From positions 75,952,001 to 76,016,000 of the forward strand of contig NC_072895.1 in NCBI RefSeq assembly GCF_027943255.1: DNA of 64,000 nucleotides, in the 5' to 3' direction. Below, one piece after another: positions 31,436-43,464 of the stretch. This DNA comes from Anastrepha obliqua (taxonomy: Eukaryota > Arthropoda > Insecta > Diptera > Tephritidae). The position numbers were made by a program, and so were the translations under genes. Each line of letters starts with the position of its first letter. Within the stretch, counting starts at the first letter, position 1. The notes under the pieces were generated by a model. The model worked only from the letters and a program-made list of their open reading frames with translations, had not been told where the DNA came from and ran no database searches.

Positions 31436-32252
31436 CATTAGGGCGGGTCGATTTAAAAATCGCTCATTGCTCTATGAAAATCGTATTCTAGGGATCAAAG
31501 TAAGAAACTTTACCATAGCTTTGGATCGAACGAAAAATCCCACTTTGACCCATTTAGAGAGCTCCAATCGAGTCCAAATGTATGACCGACCCCCACTAAC
31601 TTTGGACGGTCGATCCACCCATGCCAGTGGCACACCCCCTGGAACTCTCCTGGGGGGTTCCCCATACAATCATTTCAAAATATCACCATTTTTGGCTTTT
31701 ACATGAGAAAAGAAACTAAAAAGTTCGACCCAAATTGGGGGACATCAGAATTCGTTTTAGAGGTATGGTTCCTTCGGCGAAGTTCCTTATTTTGATCCTT
31801 AGAATATGATTTCAATTTCAATTTCAATTTTAATTTATTTGATTTGTTTTGTACATAGTAAGACAGAGTCTTGTGGTGGTACATCTTCTTATAATTCTAG
31901 AATACGAGGATGGTATACATAGAAATTCTACTTAGATTTAAAACTATTTTAACTATTAAACTTATAGACTGAAACTTAGAGTAGTAAGTAAGAAGAAGAG
32001 AAAGATGGTGGGAATTTGAGAAGGAAAGGGGTATTAAAGGTTAGAAGTAATTAGAATTTTCACAGAGCAATGGGCGATTTTTTTGCCTCCCCACAAAAGA
32101 CACTAAAAGTTCGACCCAAATTGGGGGACATCAGAATTCGTTTTAGAGGTATGGTTCCTTCGGCAAAGTTTCTTATTTTGATCCCTAAAATATGATTTTC
32201 ACAGAGAAATGGGCAATTTTTTTGCCTCCCCACAAATCGTCCCGGCCTAGTG
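31436..32252. mobile_element. MITE with about 85-bp inverted repeats and TA target
   Basis: The left end CATTAGGGCGGGTCGATTT and the reverse complement of the right end CACTAGGCCGGGACGATTT are related, and the similarity continues inwards through GAAAATCGTATTCTAGGGAT / GAAAATCATATTTTAGGGAT. TA lies at 31434-31435 and 32253-32254. About 95 bp near the right end are present twice (31715-31812 and 32100-32197). No transposase. The TA target suggests Tc1/mariner-type mobilisation (inference). Confidence 0.78.
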
Positions 32253-33186
32253 TACATATGTACAATATTTTTCTGGAATATTTGCAGTGGATAAGTTGGA
32301 AATCATTGAGCAGTTGAATGGAACAGTATGTCTTTATATCTATAGAGACTTAAATCTGCGGTTAGTGGTGACGTGCTTTAGCCAGAAGCGTAACCATAGC
32401 AATCAGCTTTATGATCAAACATATGGGCATCACTGTAAATGATTATAGGTGCCGCACCATAACGTCTTAGCCATAACCGTAGGCGTATGTATCTACTGAA
32501 TTTTGGTTTTTCCGTTTCATATTTGCGATAGAAATTTTAGAAATTAGAAAATCAACGACGAAAAATTTAGTGGCTTGGTGGAGAATTATAGGTGCTTTTA
32601 TGACGAAGTGCAACTGTTGTTGCGACAAATGCTGTAATGTTGCGACTATGGTTATGGCTACAGCACCAGTGATTGCTGCTTAACGCTGAAACGAAGTTTA
32701 GAAACGAGTCGAAATTATATTATTTCTTTTGTTTGTGACTTGAATGTTTTTTTACATTAAAGAAATGTTTTTGTTTGTTTTATTAATAATTTTTTTCCTA
32801 TTGAAATTAAACAACAATTGAAGTAAGTAAGAAAACCTATAAATCCATAGTGGAGCTCCCTTATTTAAATTTGTTAATCCACTTTTAAACTGATACTCTC
32901 CATAATCTAAAACAATGGATGTTCTCGCCCTTTTGTAAGCTGCCTAACTTTTTGAGAGAATTTTCAGTGTGAGAAGCACCCCAAATTTGTCTGTCGAAAA
33001 TAGACTTTCATTCCCAACTTGATCTTATGCATAACTGTATTTTAAAATTCTTTTTTCTTTTCTTTCATCATAAAATTCATAAACTTCTACATTACTATCG
33101 TGAGTTTAAATTATTTTAAATTAAATTCAATTATTTCTTCCGAGGTCTAGTTTTAACAAAGCCAAGACACGTCTTTATATATTTAA
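32253..33186. other. Unassigned, with a possible small MITE
   Basis: At 32372-32400 (GTGCTTTAGCCA...TAACCATAG) and, reversed, at 32646-32673 (GTGCTGTAGCCATAACCATA) there is an imperfect inverted repeat, which could bound a roughly 300-bp MITE. Nothing else recognised. Confidence 0.4.
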
Positions 33187-33756
33187 CCCTTAACTGGTAT
33201 CGTGGGGGCCGCGCAGACCCCACGCGTTTTATTTTTTTGAATTTCTTAAAAACTACGCATAGTACGCAGCTGCTATTTTGAGTAATCTCATTACGTCGCG
33301 ACACGCGGCGGGTGTCGGACGTTCGGCGCTGAAGCTTTTACCAGAGCGGAGCTACGTACGTTGCGGGGGCCGTGCGGGCCCCACTGTACCCCCACTATAC
33401 GTTGAAATACTTATGTTTTAGTTCATTTTTTCAAAGTTGATTTTATAAGAAATAAGAAAACATACATATGTTAGCTAAAGACTTTCGAAATAATAGTTTT
33501 TCTTTATTTTTATAGTGGTAAGAAAAAAATACCAAAAAATTGTCCAAATTTTGTGATCTCTTGTAGTAAATAAGTTAAAAGAAGTATATGAATAAAAACT
33601 TATTAATTTCATAAAACAAGCTTGTTATTTGTCCTATCAAAATAATTCTTGAAAAAAATTGTAGACATTTGTGTCCTAGAATCTAGTTTTAATAGGGGGC
33701 CGCGCGGCCCCCACGATACTAGTTTCGTTAGTCAAATTTACGATACCAGTTAAGGG
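33187..33756. mobile_element. piggyBac-like MITE
   Basis: CCCTTAACTGGTATCGT forms perfect 17-bp inverted termini, and TTAA flanks at 33183-33186 and 33757-33760. A second motif, TATCGTGGGGGCCGCGC, follows directly on the left and, as a subterminal inverted copy after a 13-19 bp spacer, on the right. CCC-type ends with TTAA and a spaced internal repeat are the piggyBac layout. The interior has unusually GC-rich self-complementary blocks (GGGGGCC...GGCCCC) in an AT-rich setting. No ORF. Confidence 0.87.
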
Positions 33757-33760
33757 TTAA

Positions 33761-35151
33761 TATTTACTCTTTACCAAGTTCACGTCTTTAAATAAAGAAT
33801 ACACTCCTTTGTAGTGCAAACAATTTGTTTAGATTAAACACAAAAAGTTGGTATCATATCCGCATTAAGACACATAAAAGTTTTAATTGTGCGCAGTTGT
33901 CAACTACGAAGTTAGTCTTGAATGCTAAAATTTGCAAATTAAAAAAAGTAGCTGTATTTAGCACAACACTTGCATTAAAAGTATGACAAGTAAAAATGTT
34001 CACCAAAGAAATAATAAAATGTAAGAGCGCTTCACTAACACATGAAATGGCGCGATTCCAGCCGAGAATTTCTCAACTAATTAAAATTCACCAACAACAA
34101 CAAATGGACCAGAAGAAAAACCTTGTGGGCAACCAGCATCCGATGAGTGTTAGTTAGTCACACTTAAAACCCAAAAGGCGCAAAGTCGTGTATGTAGTGG
34201 TCGTCATTTCCGTTTGTGTTTTTGTTTCTTCTTGTTTTTCTGAATTCGAGTATTTTTTTGCGTAGAGGCCAGTAGTCGAAATTATTAAATCTGTTGCAAT
34301 TGCAATTCGAAAGCTCTATGAAGCATGTTTTTTAAGTAAAAATTGGGAATATAAATTGCTGTATTTATTAACAGAACGAAAGTATTTGAAGTCGACTGAT
34401 GATTGCAATGCACGTTAAAGAGATGAAGAAAGAGAAAATTTCGTGAATTATTGTGTAATAAAATAAGATTATGACCATAGGTTATTTATTGTAATTTGGT
34501 GCAGCATGATTATTCCATTATTACATTTCTAAAAATCTGCTGAAGAAGAAGTATGTATGCATCAAACGCCATTTTCACGCCATCAATTGCATGCCACTTG
34601 CTAACAATTTCGCGTTGTCAAGCGTTGTTGTGGATCGTGAGAAATTTCTTAGCGAAATAAAATGTCGGTCGCCTAACCTCAACACATTGGGCAACTAATA
34701 CAGTAGCGCCATTAATGCAATGTACATGAAAATCCATCTAACGGTTAACTAAACCGGCGGAGAGCAGGAAAAGTGCTTCCATAAGAATATTCTTACTCGT
34801 ACTATGTAAAAGAGGTAACAGGGTATTGGATATTTGATGTCTGACCGTTGGAATGTTGAATGCTGCACTCTCGGGTCGGCGTGCTGTATAAAAAAGTTTT
34901 ATACAAACTAATGTTATGCAATACAAAGTTTAAGCCTTCGTTCATTAATAATTAGAGTAGAGTGGAAAACTTGAAAACCTGAAATTTTAAAATCTTTCAA
35001 GCAAATAGTTATAAAATTAATGAGGAGACCCATTGCTTAGCTGTATAATAACTAATTAACGATGAATTAAATTAAATTTGTTTATATTTTTTTCGAGCAC
35101 TGAATTGCTAAAGTAATTTAGAAATATGTATTGAAATAATACTCACTACTT
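33761..35151. other. Unassigned AT-rich DNA
   Basis: No recognised element. The small minus-strand frame at 34738-34926 has no known domain. Confidence 0.45.
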
Positions 35152-36310
35152 CTTCTCTTCTTAATTGGCGCGATAACCGCTTACGCGATTTTGGCCGAGT
35201 TCAACAAAGCACACCATTCGTTTCTTTCTCGTACTAACCGGCGCCAATTGGACACACCAAGTGAAGCCAAGTCCTTCTCCACCTGATCTTTCCAACGCAG
35301 AGGAGGCCTTCCTCTTACTCTGCTACCACCAGCTGGTACCGCATCGAATACTTTAAGAGTCGGAGCGTTTCTATCCATTCGGACGAAATGACCCAGACAA
35401 CGTAGCCGATGGATCTTTATTCGCTGCGCTATGCCATACAGCTCATCGTTCCATCGCCTGCGATATTCGCCATTGCCACCGTCAAAGATCCAAAAATCTT
35501 ACGCAGAATTTTTCTCTCAAACGCTCCAAGCGTCGGTTCATCGGATGTCCACGCTTCTGCGCCACACGTTAGGACGGGCATGATGAGAGTCTTGTAGAGT
35601 GTTAGTTTTGTTCGTCGGGAGAGAACTTTACTACTCAAATACTTACAAATTCAGATATCGCGGCATACAAGTAACTCCTTTCCGTACTGTCGAATGCAGT
35701 TTTGAAATCGACGAAAAGATGGTGTGTGTCGATTCTCCTTTCATGGGTCTTTTCCAAGATTTGGCGTATTCTGAATATTTGGTCGATGGTAGACTTTCCA
35801 GGTCTAAAGCCACACTGATAAGGTCCAATCAGTTGGGTGACGGTGGGCTTCAGCCTTTCACACAATACGCTCGCTAGAACCTTATAGGCGATATTTAGAA
35901 GACTAATCCCACGGTAATTGGCACACATTGTAGGATGGCCCTTCCAATGGATTGGGCAGAGCACACTTAAATTCCAACCGGCAGGCATGCTTTCATCCGA
36001 CCATATTTTGCATAGAAGCTGATGCATGCACCTTACCAGCTCCTCGCCGCCATGTTTGAATAGCTCAGCCGGAAGTCCGTCGGCACCCCCGGCTTTGTTG
36101 TTCTTTAGACGCGTTATCGCTATTCTCACCTCGTCATGATCGGGTGGCGGAACGACAATTCCGTCGTCAACGATTGAGGTATCGGGATCTTCACATTCTC
36201 CGCGACATGTGCAGCTGCCACTATTTAATAGGTTCGAGAAGTGTTCCCTCCATAGTTTAAGAATGCTCTGGATGTCAGTCACCAGATCGCCGTCTTTGTT
36301 CTTACAGGAA
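35152..36310 (-). pseudogene. RTE-like LINE, internally deleted (copy 3)
   Basis: Minus strand. 36282-35640: linker and RT start with ITRLKNNKAGGADGLPAELF, MCANYRGISLLNIAYKVLAS, PYQCGFRPGKSTIDQIF and HHLFVDFKTAFDS (motif A with its Asp). The sequence then jumps to SSKVLSRRTKLTLYKTL and FERKILRKIFG (35638-35429), so the motif C (YADD) part of the RT is deleted. The C-terminal block GRPPLRWKDQVEKDLASLGV follows at 35378-35181, and the copy ends in a CTTCTT-rich tail near 35152. Frameshifts separate the blocks. Confidence 0.87.
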
Positions 36311-38954
36311 CTACTTAGAACTTTAAAATTAGAGAACGAAAATAAGAGGTAGAAAGGAGTTAAATTTTCTCCTTAATAATCACACCTTGACAATTAACAT
36401 TTTTCATGCCATGTGTCACTTTCACTGTTAAAAGAACAACATAAAAACCGAACTTTGAATTTAATTTACATTTTGCATAAAACACATGACTACCATTTTC
36501 TCGCTAGATGTCTCAGCAAGCCAAACGTGCACATTAGAACGGGTCCTATTGTATGACGATTTAACGGTGACATTACAGTTGAAGCAAGTTTTCGGTTCCT
36601 CTAGTATTCCAAAAAAAGCTAAAATATTAGAAAATTCAATTTGGAAGTTCGATGTGTAAATGGTGTATTTTTGCTAAAACGTAACCAAGTCGACCCGTTT
36701 TTGCAGATAAAAAATATTGTGGTAAGATTAATTAATAGTCAAGAAGGATTTGATGTGTGTTTGGCTGGATTGAAAGAGAATCTTTCACTATGAGCACGTA
36801 GGGTCAAACACTTAATTCAGACTTCTACTTTCAACAACTGGCCAGTTTGAGGCTGGCAACGTTTTTTACTGTACAAAATTGGCTTCAAGAGAGGCTGGAT
36901 AATGAAATTGCCTTCAAAACTTAAATATGTTAATTTCTCAAAATGTGTGGCTCTACCCATAACTCTTTGACTGAAATTGTATGCTTCGCCATATTGCGTA
37001 ACGTAGAACATAAATAATGATATCTTTGTAAAGAGATAAGGATAGAGAAAGAGTTTCTAATATTTAATAAATTCAATGGTGAGGATTTTTAATTGGTAAG
37101 TAGCTGGTGGAAGCGGAGAAAGAGGAAGGCCTCCTTCAGTTTTATGGCATCACTAATGGAAAATGAATTCCGATGTGTGAGCATTATGGGAGCGTCTGAG
37201 GGCCGTCATGCGGGAACATCATCTATCGGATATAGTATGTCTGAAGCGGTGTTCTCGTTGTCCGTTTCCAAGATAAATCAAGGACTTCAAAAAGCCTCAC
37301 GCAATAATAGTAGACACAAATGATTCAATCTTTTAACTGATTCTTTTAAACGCAATTAAAAAGTCTACATTTTTCTTAATCAAGCAAGCCTGTCTCATGA
37401 ATCGAAATTGCTGAAGTGCCTGTTAAAATATTCGCATAAATAAATACAGGTGACATTACACATAAAATTAGTCTTAGAAAAACGATTAAATAAAAAATGA
37501 TCGTTCAATATGAAATTCTCGATTTCCTTTTTTCGAAGTGGATACTGCACCACCAAAAGAAGAAAAATTAACTCCAAAACTCAAGCAATTTAATTGGGTG
37601 GAAGCTCCGTTTGAACTATATTACGTTCCAGATCTCATCTCTCTTATTGCTCTAATACCTCTTCTTTCTGCTGCAGACCATTCGCAGACCTGGAGTAAGT
37701 ACAAAAAATATGTAAAATCAAAACCCCTTTTAGAATTGCAAACGATGTATAGTAAAAACGGCAAATTTATATTGAACAATCTATTGATTAAAAAGCGAGA
37801 TTTGCCATACAAAATTTCTCATATAACAGAAAAGTGTGTCCTCTTATTACTTATTATAAAATATAATATCGAGTTTCGAATGCGTTTTGCTGGAATAATT
37901 TTTTGAAACCTCAGTAAATATCGTTTACGGATTTTCTTTCAACCGATTATTATTAGCAGCCAATCGCGCAATTAAATTAGCTATTACTTCTCCTTGTCTT
38001 TTCTTCATATCGTTATTAATAATTAAACAAACCAAAACACCGAAATATTACATTAAATTAAATTCTATGAAGAAAAGCCCTTCACAACAGTATTGACAGC
38101 TGATTGTCAACTTTGCAGGTAATCTGCCATATGTGAACGGGATTTATAGGGAATTAATGCATATGTGAACGTACTTTAAGAAGGGTAAATAGGTTTTTTG
38201 ATGGATCTCATTATTAGCTTTTCCCCATGAACAAAATGTTGGTAAGGTATATATTCTAAAAAGGGCCTAACAAATTGAGTAAGGACATTGGAATATAGGG
38301 ATCCTACTAATATACATGTACGTATACATGCAGTGCGTGTCTCAGTTCATTAATAACAAGCAAAAATGCTGCTAACCACAATCTACCCCAGGACTGCTAC
38401 TAACAGCCATTAGGTGTACTGAACCGAATTTAGTGAGTGAATTGTGCGACAACCTTTTTGGCGGAATCAGCCAAAAAAATGGGCCGAAAAGAATGGAAAA
38501 ATGAGCTGCTGCCACATTTAAGGACAAGCAAAAGAAAAAAATGCCGGGTATGACAAAGGCAGTTTAAAATATTACCCAAAATCATCTCCACAACTAGCTC
38601 GTAAAGGACAAGTACAACCATGCGCTTTACTTGGGTATTCGTGTTCACTTTGAGGACATCAGAAGGCAAAGTGGTGTAAGAAAAATTGTGACTCATTAAA
38701 ATTGGCGTGAAGGAGAAAAGTTTAATGCTTCGAAAGACTTATGCTGCGACAATTTTCTTAAAATGTTGGAAAAATTAAGGCGCAAAGCGTGCCTTGTACT
38801 GTAAATGGATGAGTTTTTCATGCAAGTTTGTGTTGTTACGAATTGTACTAAATACGAAAAAAAAAAAAATTAAACAATCAGTAAGCATTTTCTACGTCAG
38901 TCATTAGCCTATTTGAACTATTTTGAGCAAACATGTATACACTCATGTACATTA
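36311..38954. other. Unassigned DNA
   Basis: No gene or element confidently recognised. ACATTAGAACGGGTCC at 36533 resembles the MITE end at 31436. Frames at 37093-37323 and 37538-37906 are of ordinary length for AT-rich DNA and show no domain, signal peptide or neighbouring splice pattern. Confidence 0.45.
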
Positions 38955-40410
38955 GGCTGGTTCTTATTTTCCGAAATCAAAATTTTGGATGCAAGAGCTC
39001 TTGAAACTGTTCTTTTTTATTTCAACATGTGTTGCATCGAAATTGAAGTTTTAAATATCAATCTGGTATGAGTTTCACTATCATAAGAAGGGTCCGAAAA
39101 TAATCATTATTTTAAAATTTTCAATAAAAAAAATCAAAAGCTTCAAAATATCGTAGAACAAAACTGTAGAGTTTGAAGCCATAAATAGCTTCGGACCTTC
39201 AGCTGGCATGATGGTTTGCGCCGTTTTGCCGGATTTATTGTCCGCTAGGAAGTTTTCTCTTAAAAGTATGACTGTGAGCTCTGAAAGATTTCTGTAGTAG
39301 TATATGAGTTTTTAGTTTTCTTATGAAGAGCAGAATATCTTCACGGCTTTCAGCACTAAATTCTACCAGCCCACTATTTGTGTTAAAATTTGAGACGTTT
39401 TTTGTGTTAATTCTTGTATGTAGCTCTAAACTTTGAATAACAAATTATCACGGCATATTGAAGTAAATAATTTCACTGAGGAAGAAACTGCTTGCAAAAC
39501 AATTTAAAAAAAAAAAAAAACATTTGCATGCGCAATATCAAAGAGATTATTAACATTGTCTTTGAAAACATCTTCATGTTTGTATTCATAATCGCTTATC
39601 TTCTAGTACTTTTTTCTAAATTTCTTCACATTTCATACAACTGTGTTTTTTTACTTTTATGGTATTTATTTATTTTTGTTTTTTTTATCACTTCGGTCTT
39701 TGGCCACTCGCACTTTTCTCGATCAGTAATCGACCTACGTGGGTGCGATATGATATAAACACTTATAAATAGTCCTTCAAAAGTGATACCAAATGTCAGT
39801 AATGAATAATTCCTAGCACACCGGTTTTATGTCCTCTTTTACATTTGCCAAGTAGACAGATTTACACATTTCCACGATAAAATTCCTGAAACTTATTTGA
39901 AAACGGTAGATTTTTAAGAAGCACATATCGCAAAACTCGCGATTTTTCGGTGGAAGTAATCATCCAAATGAGTCGACTTTATCGAGGATAGAAAAAAGAT
40001 TGGGAGACCAAAAACTTTTAAAAGGGCTAAATAACATTTGTAAGCAAGAAAAGGCATGGTTGCGGCGGTAGGTTTAAATTTTTGAAGGTATAAAAATTAA
40101 TATATATATAATAAATATTAGGCAGCTACTTGCACTTGATATTGTAATTTATGTTTTTTTAAAAACAAATTGTACAGTATGAATCATATTCTAAAACTAA
40201 TTTTCGTTTAAAGTTCTAAAATAACCCATTAAAAAGTACTAGTTATGTAAATATTTCTTCATATTAGATATGTGACATCGATGCGGCACGGGTCAAAATA
40301 AAATTTTTTAGATGCAACTCGACAAAGATATTTTTTATTCAAACGAAACGCTCTAATCGGCGTTCTAAGAAAACTCGGAAAAAATTTAGATCCAGAAAAG
40401 GACCAGCCTT
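38955..40410. mobile_element. Possible MITE with AGGCTGGT termini
   Basis: Left AGGCTGGTTCTTATTTTC (38955) and, reversed, AGGCTGGTCCTTTTCTGGA (ending about 40410) could be inverted ends, but the match weakens after about 15 bp and no clear target duplication is seen. The interior has no coding homology. Confidence 0.3.
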
Positions 40411-41637
40411 ATGATATATACTGTTATATACATACCAGCAGTTTTAGCTTAAGGGCGCATATACATAAGTATTTACATACATATAGAACAAAATAGCCTG
40501 CGGATTCTCTAAATGAGATACGGTCATCCTGACCATCAGAAAGAACATTTGTCACCTTTCGGTGGGCTTTCTTGCTTCATGCTAATTGTCGAGTTAGTGC
40601 TGCCAGACTCAGTTACGCAGTGTACTCAATACTGTTTGCTACAATGTACGGCATTGGATTCCGAAACAATTTTTTCAATTTTTACTCCCTAGTAATTGAA
40701 TTGTTGCTTTTAAATTTTTTACCTGGCTCCATGTGCAAATATTCTAATAAAAGAACACCACATTTACATTAGGAGTAAAATTTCCCAACCGACTTAAGAA
40801 AATTTGGTCATTAAGCCCATACACAATATTTTCTTTATTAGGCGCATAATTTATTAAAATTTAATTAATCAAAATAGTCATTAATTTAATTTGGTATTTA
40901 AGTGTTTATTTTATTTCAATGAGTTTAATTTTGTTTAATATTACTTTATTTTATTTTTTTGCATTTATTGTTATTTTAATTTATTTATTTTATTTTAATT
41001 TAATTTGGTGAATATATTTTTATTTAACATTATTTTATTTTAATTTAGTTTTATTTTTATTTATGTAATTTGTATTTAATACTTTTTATTTTTTTTACCT
41101 AATTTTCTTAAATTATTCTTTTACATCAATATCGTAAAGTTATTTATACAAATTCGCTAATTTAGCTATGGTTGCAATTGCTCAATACATATTGTGATAA
41201 TGAAAGAGCACTCAGGCCACAACACTGTAGCCAAGCGCATTAGCCCATTGGCAAGCAAACATCAGTTGGACTATGGTGGTATGAAACTTCAAATATCTTT
41301 GCTTTGACACCTCGAGTTAGGCAACTTACTCAGTAACAGCTTTAAGTAGTACTCAAGTAACTTTGGCAAGAAAAGCAAAAATGCCTTGGCCGATGAATGT
41401 AAGCAGATGGGTTGTTGTTACTTGTTGTTCTGCTTTTCTATTTTAGTTATGTGCTGCAGATGCACTAAAAAAGCTTCAAATGCTATAAATGCAAAAGGAA
41501 CATACCCTGTACGAAAAACCTATCTTACTAATAGTTTTGTTTTGATTATTGCGAACTATATTCCAATGACTAGATCCCACCAGTTCAATAGCAGTCACAA
41601 TGAAGTTGCAATCATTCAGATTAATGTAATAGCTTAG
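40411..41637. other. Low-complexity AT-rich tract and unassigned DNA
   Basis: 40860-41110 is an imperfect array of TTATTTTAATTTA-like units, probably slippage-derived. The rest, including a plus-strand frame at 41386-41637, shows no recognised family. Confidence 0.5.
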
Positions 41638-42968
41638 GTTAAGCTAAGGGGGTAGTTGGTCTGTACGACCTACTCACTTAGACCTTACAGGTCTGTTGTG
41701 ATACTACTGTGCTACACGGGAGCCTCATTTACTTTTCTTCGTGGAGCCATTTTGTGGCTCTTATGAAGCGCACGATAGGTCCCATCCCAACGTCAGGTAG
41801 CTCTGTAAGAGAATTGAAAAAGTATTTGCCTAGACAACCTGCTCTGATTTTAGCTTAGATAGGCAATTGCAAAGGAAGTGCTCAATTGTTTCTTCCTCTT
41901 CCTCATCTCTACAACTTCTATATAATTCATGGGAGAAAGCTCTTAGTGTCAACTTGAGACTCTCAAGGAACGCCTGTCAAATAGCCATACCTATATATTA
42001 CGCATGTACCTTTATTTCTCCATGATCTATTGGCATCTGGAGAATGTTGTTTTTGATTATAAGTTTGCTCGTGGCCATAGATAGATGGTACTTTTATCAC
42101 TGAGCAGTTGAAGAGCAGTACCTTTTCTGGCTAGCTCATCAGTTTTACAGTTTCCCTCAATATCTCTGTGTCCCGGAACCCAAATAAGGCTGGTCTTGAA
42201 TACGACGCTAATATCATTTAGGACTGCACGGCATTCCTGTGCAACTTTTTATTTTAGTATAGCCGCATTCATTGATATAATGACCGTCTGGCTATCCGAG
42301 AATAAATTTATAGTAATTTTTGTTACGGCATGTGTATTTAGATATCCAGCCTCTTATTTTATGGCTAGAATTTCTGCCTGATAGACGATGCAGTAGCCTG
42401 CTAGTCGGACCGACAGTTCCAGCCCTAATTCCTCGAAAATACTCCATAGCCAACCTTGTCGTCTAGCTTGGAACCATCTGTATAGAAATTTAAGTCCCTC
42501 CTTCTTCATGGCCTTGGTACACTTGCCTTGAAGAGTCTGTCGAAGGTGAGTCTAGGAATAGAATATTTTTTGTTTGTGACTATTCAGAGTGTGCAAAATA
42601 GAGGTGTGCCCGAACCACCCGTCTTTCCATAGCGCCATACTTTTAAGTCTAAGCGCCAAGGCTGCGGCCACGTGTTTCCCTACGATATTTAGTGCAGGCA
42701 AATTGATTAGCACTTCCAGCGCTTTGTTTGGGGCAGTCCTTAAAGCACCAAAGATGCATAAAAAAGCCTTACTGATGATTTTAGCATAGCTTTCCTTCTG
42801 AGCAGATGACCACCATACAAGTATTCCATATATGAAGATTGGCCTAACTGCAGAAGTATGTATATTAATGCAGTAAATATTAAACTTAATTTTGTCAAGG
42901 GAATAAAAGCGACAAAAATATGATTTAGTGTGGTTGGTGCTGCTAATCTCAGAATTATTAGATATCAT
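41638..42968 (-). pseudogene. LOA/R1-like LINE 3' half: connection, RNase H, Cys/His tail
   Basis: Minus strand from 42968: SAVRPIFIYGILVWW then APNKALEVLINLPALNIV (connection region after the RT), then to about 42260 LFSDSQTVI (RNase H third Asp), LIWVPGHRDIEGNCKTDELA (RNase H end), and DEEEEETIEHFLCNC (Cys/His tail) near 41900. The 3' UTR follows to a TTAGCTTAACC-like end near 41638. RT core and endonuclease missing; several stops. It is a relative of the LINEs at 1021, 15515 and 22295. Confidence 0.82.
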
Positions 42969-43464
42969 ATTTTTAGATTATCCTATTTATTTTCGGGGAA
43001 GAAAGAGGAAATGTGAAGAAGTGAAAAGAAGTGCGCCAGTTCGGAAGATAGGCTGGGATATTTTATCAGTGAACCCTTTTCAACAACAAAAGCAGTTTCC
43101 ACATTTAGGCCAATAAATTCAGATGGCTTATAGGTGAGTTTAATATTTTAATATTAGTTTGGGGAAAAATAAATCCATTGTTTTTGCGCAAATGGCTTTA
43201 AACTGATTTATGGTATATCTTTAGCTTCTGAGCAATTCTACGATTACAATATACCAGTCAACTTCGATTATTTCTGTGATTTTATAGACATTGTACATTA
43301 AGAGTACAAGTCTGCCAATCTGTTCCAAGCTCGATAAAAGTCTTTTCATAGCGATCGCCGCCTGGCAAGTTACTCGTACAACTTCTCATAAAAACCAACT
43401 GAGGGCTCCTACCTAATTCAAGACTAAGCTGGCCACCTAACAAGGGATGTGCCATTTATAAATA
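42969..43464. other. No feature recognised
   Basis: No coding homology or repeat found. Confidence 0.4.

Noticed and set aside
33187..33756. CpG-rich promoter or rRNA fragment
   Set aside because: GC-rich blocks are self-complementary and lie within exact TTAA-flanked inverted termini, so a piggyBac-like MITE explains them; no rRNA motif seen.
34738..34926. Minus-strand 62-codon ORF as a host exon
   Set aside because: No flanking splice signals that stand out and no recognisable motif; kept as unassigned.
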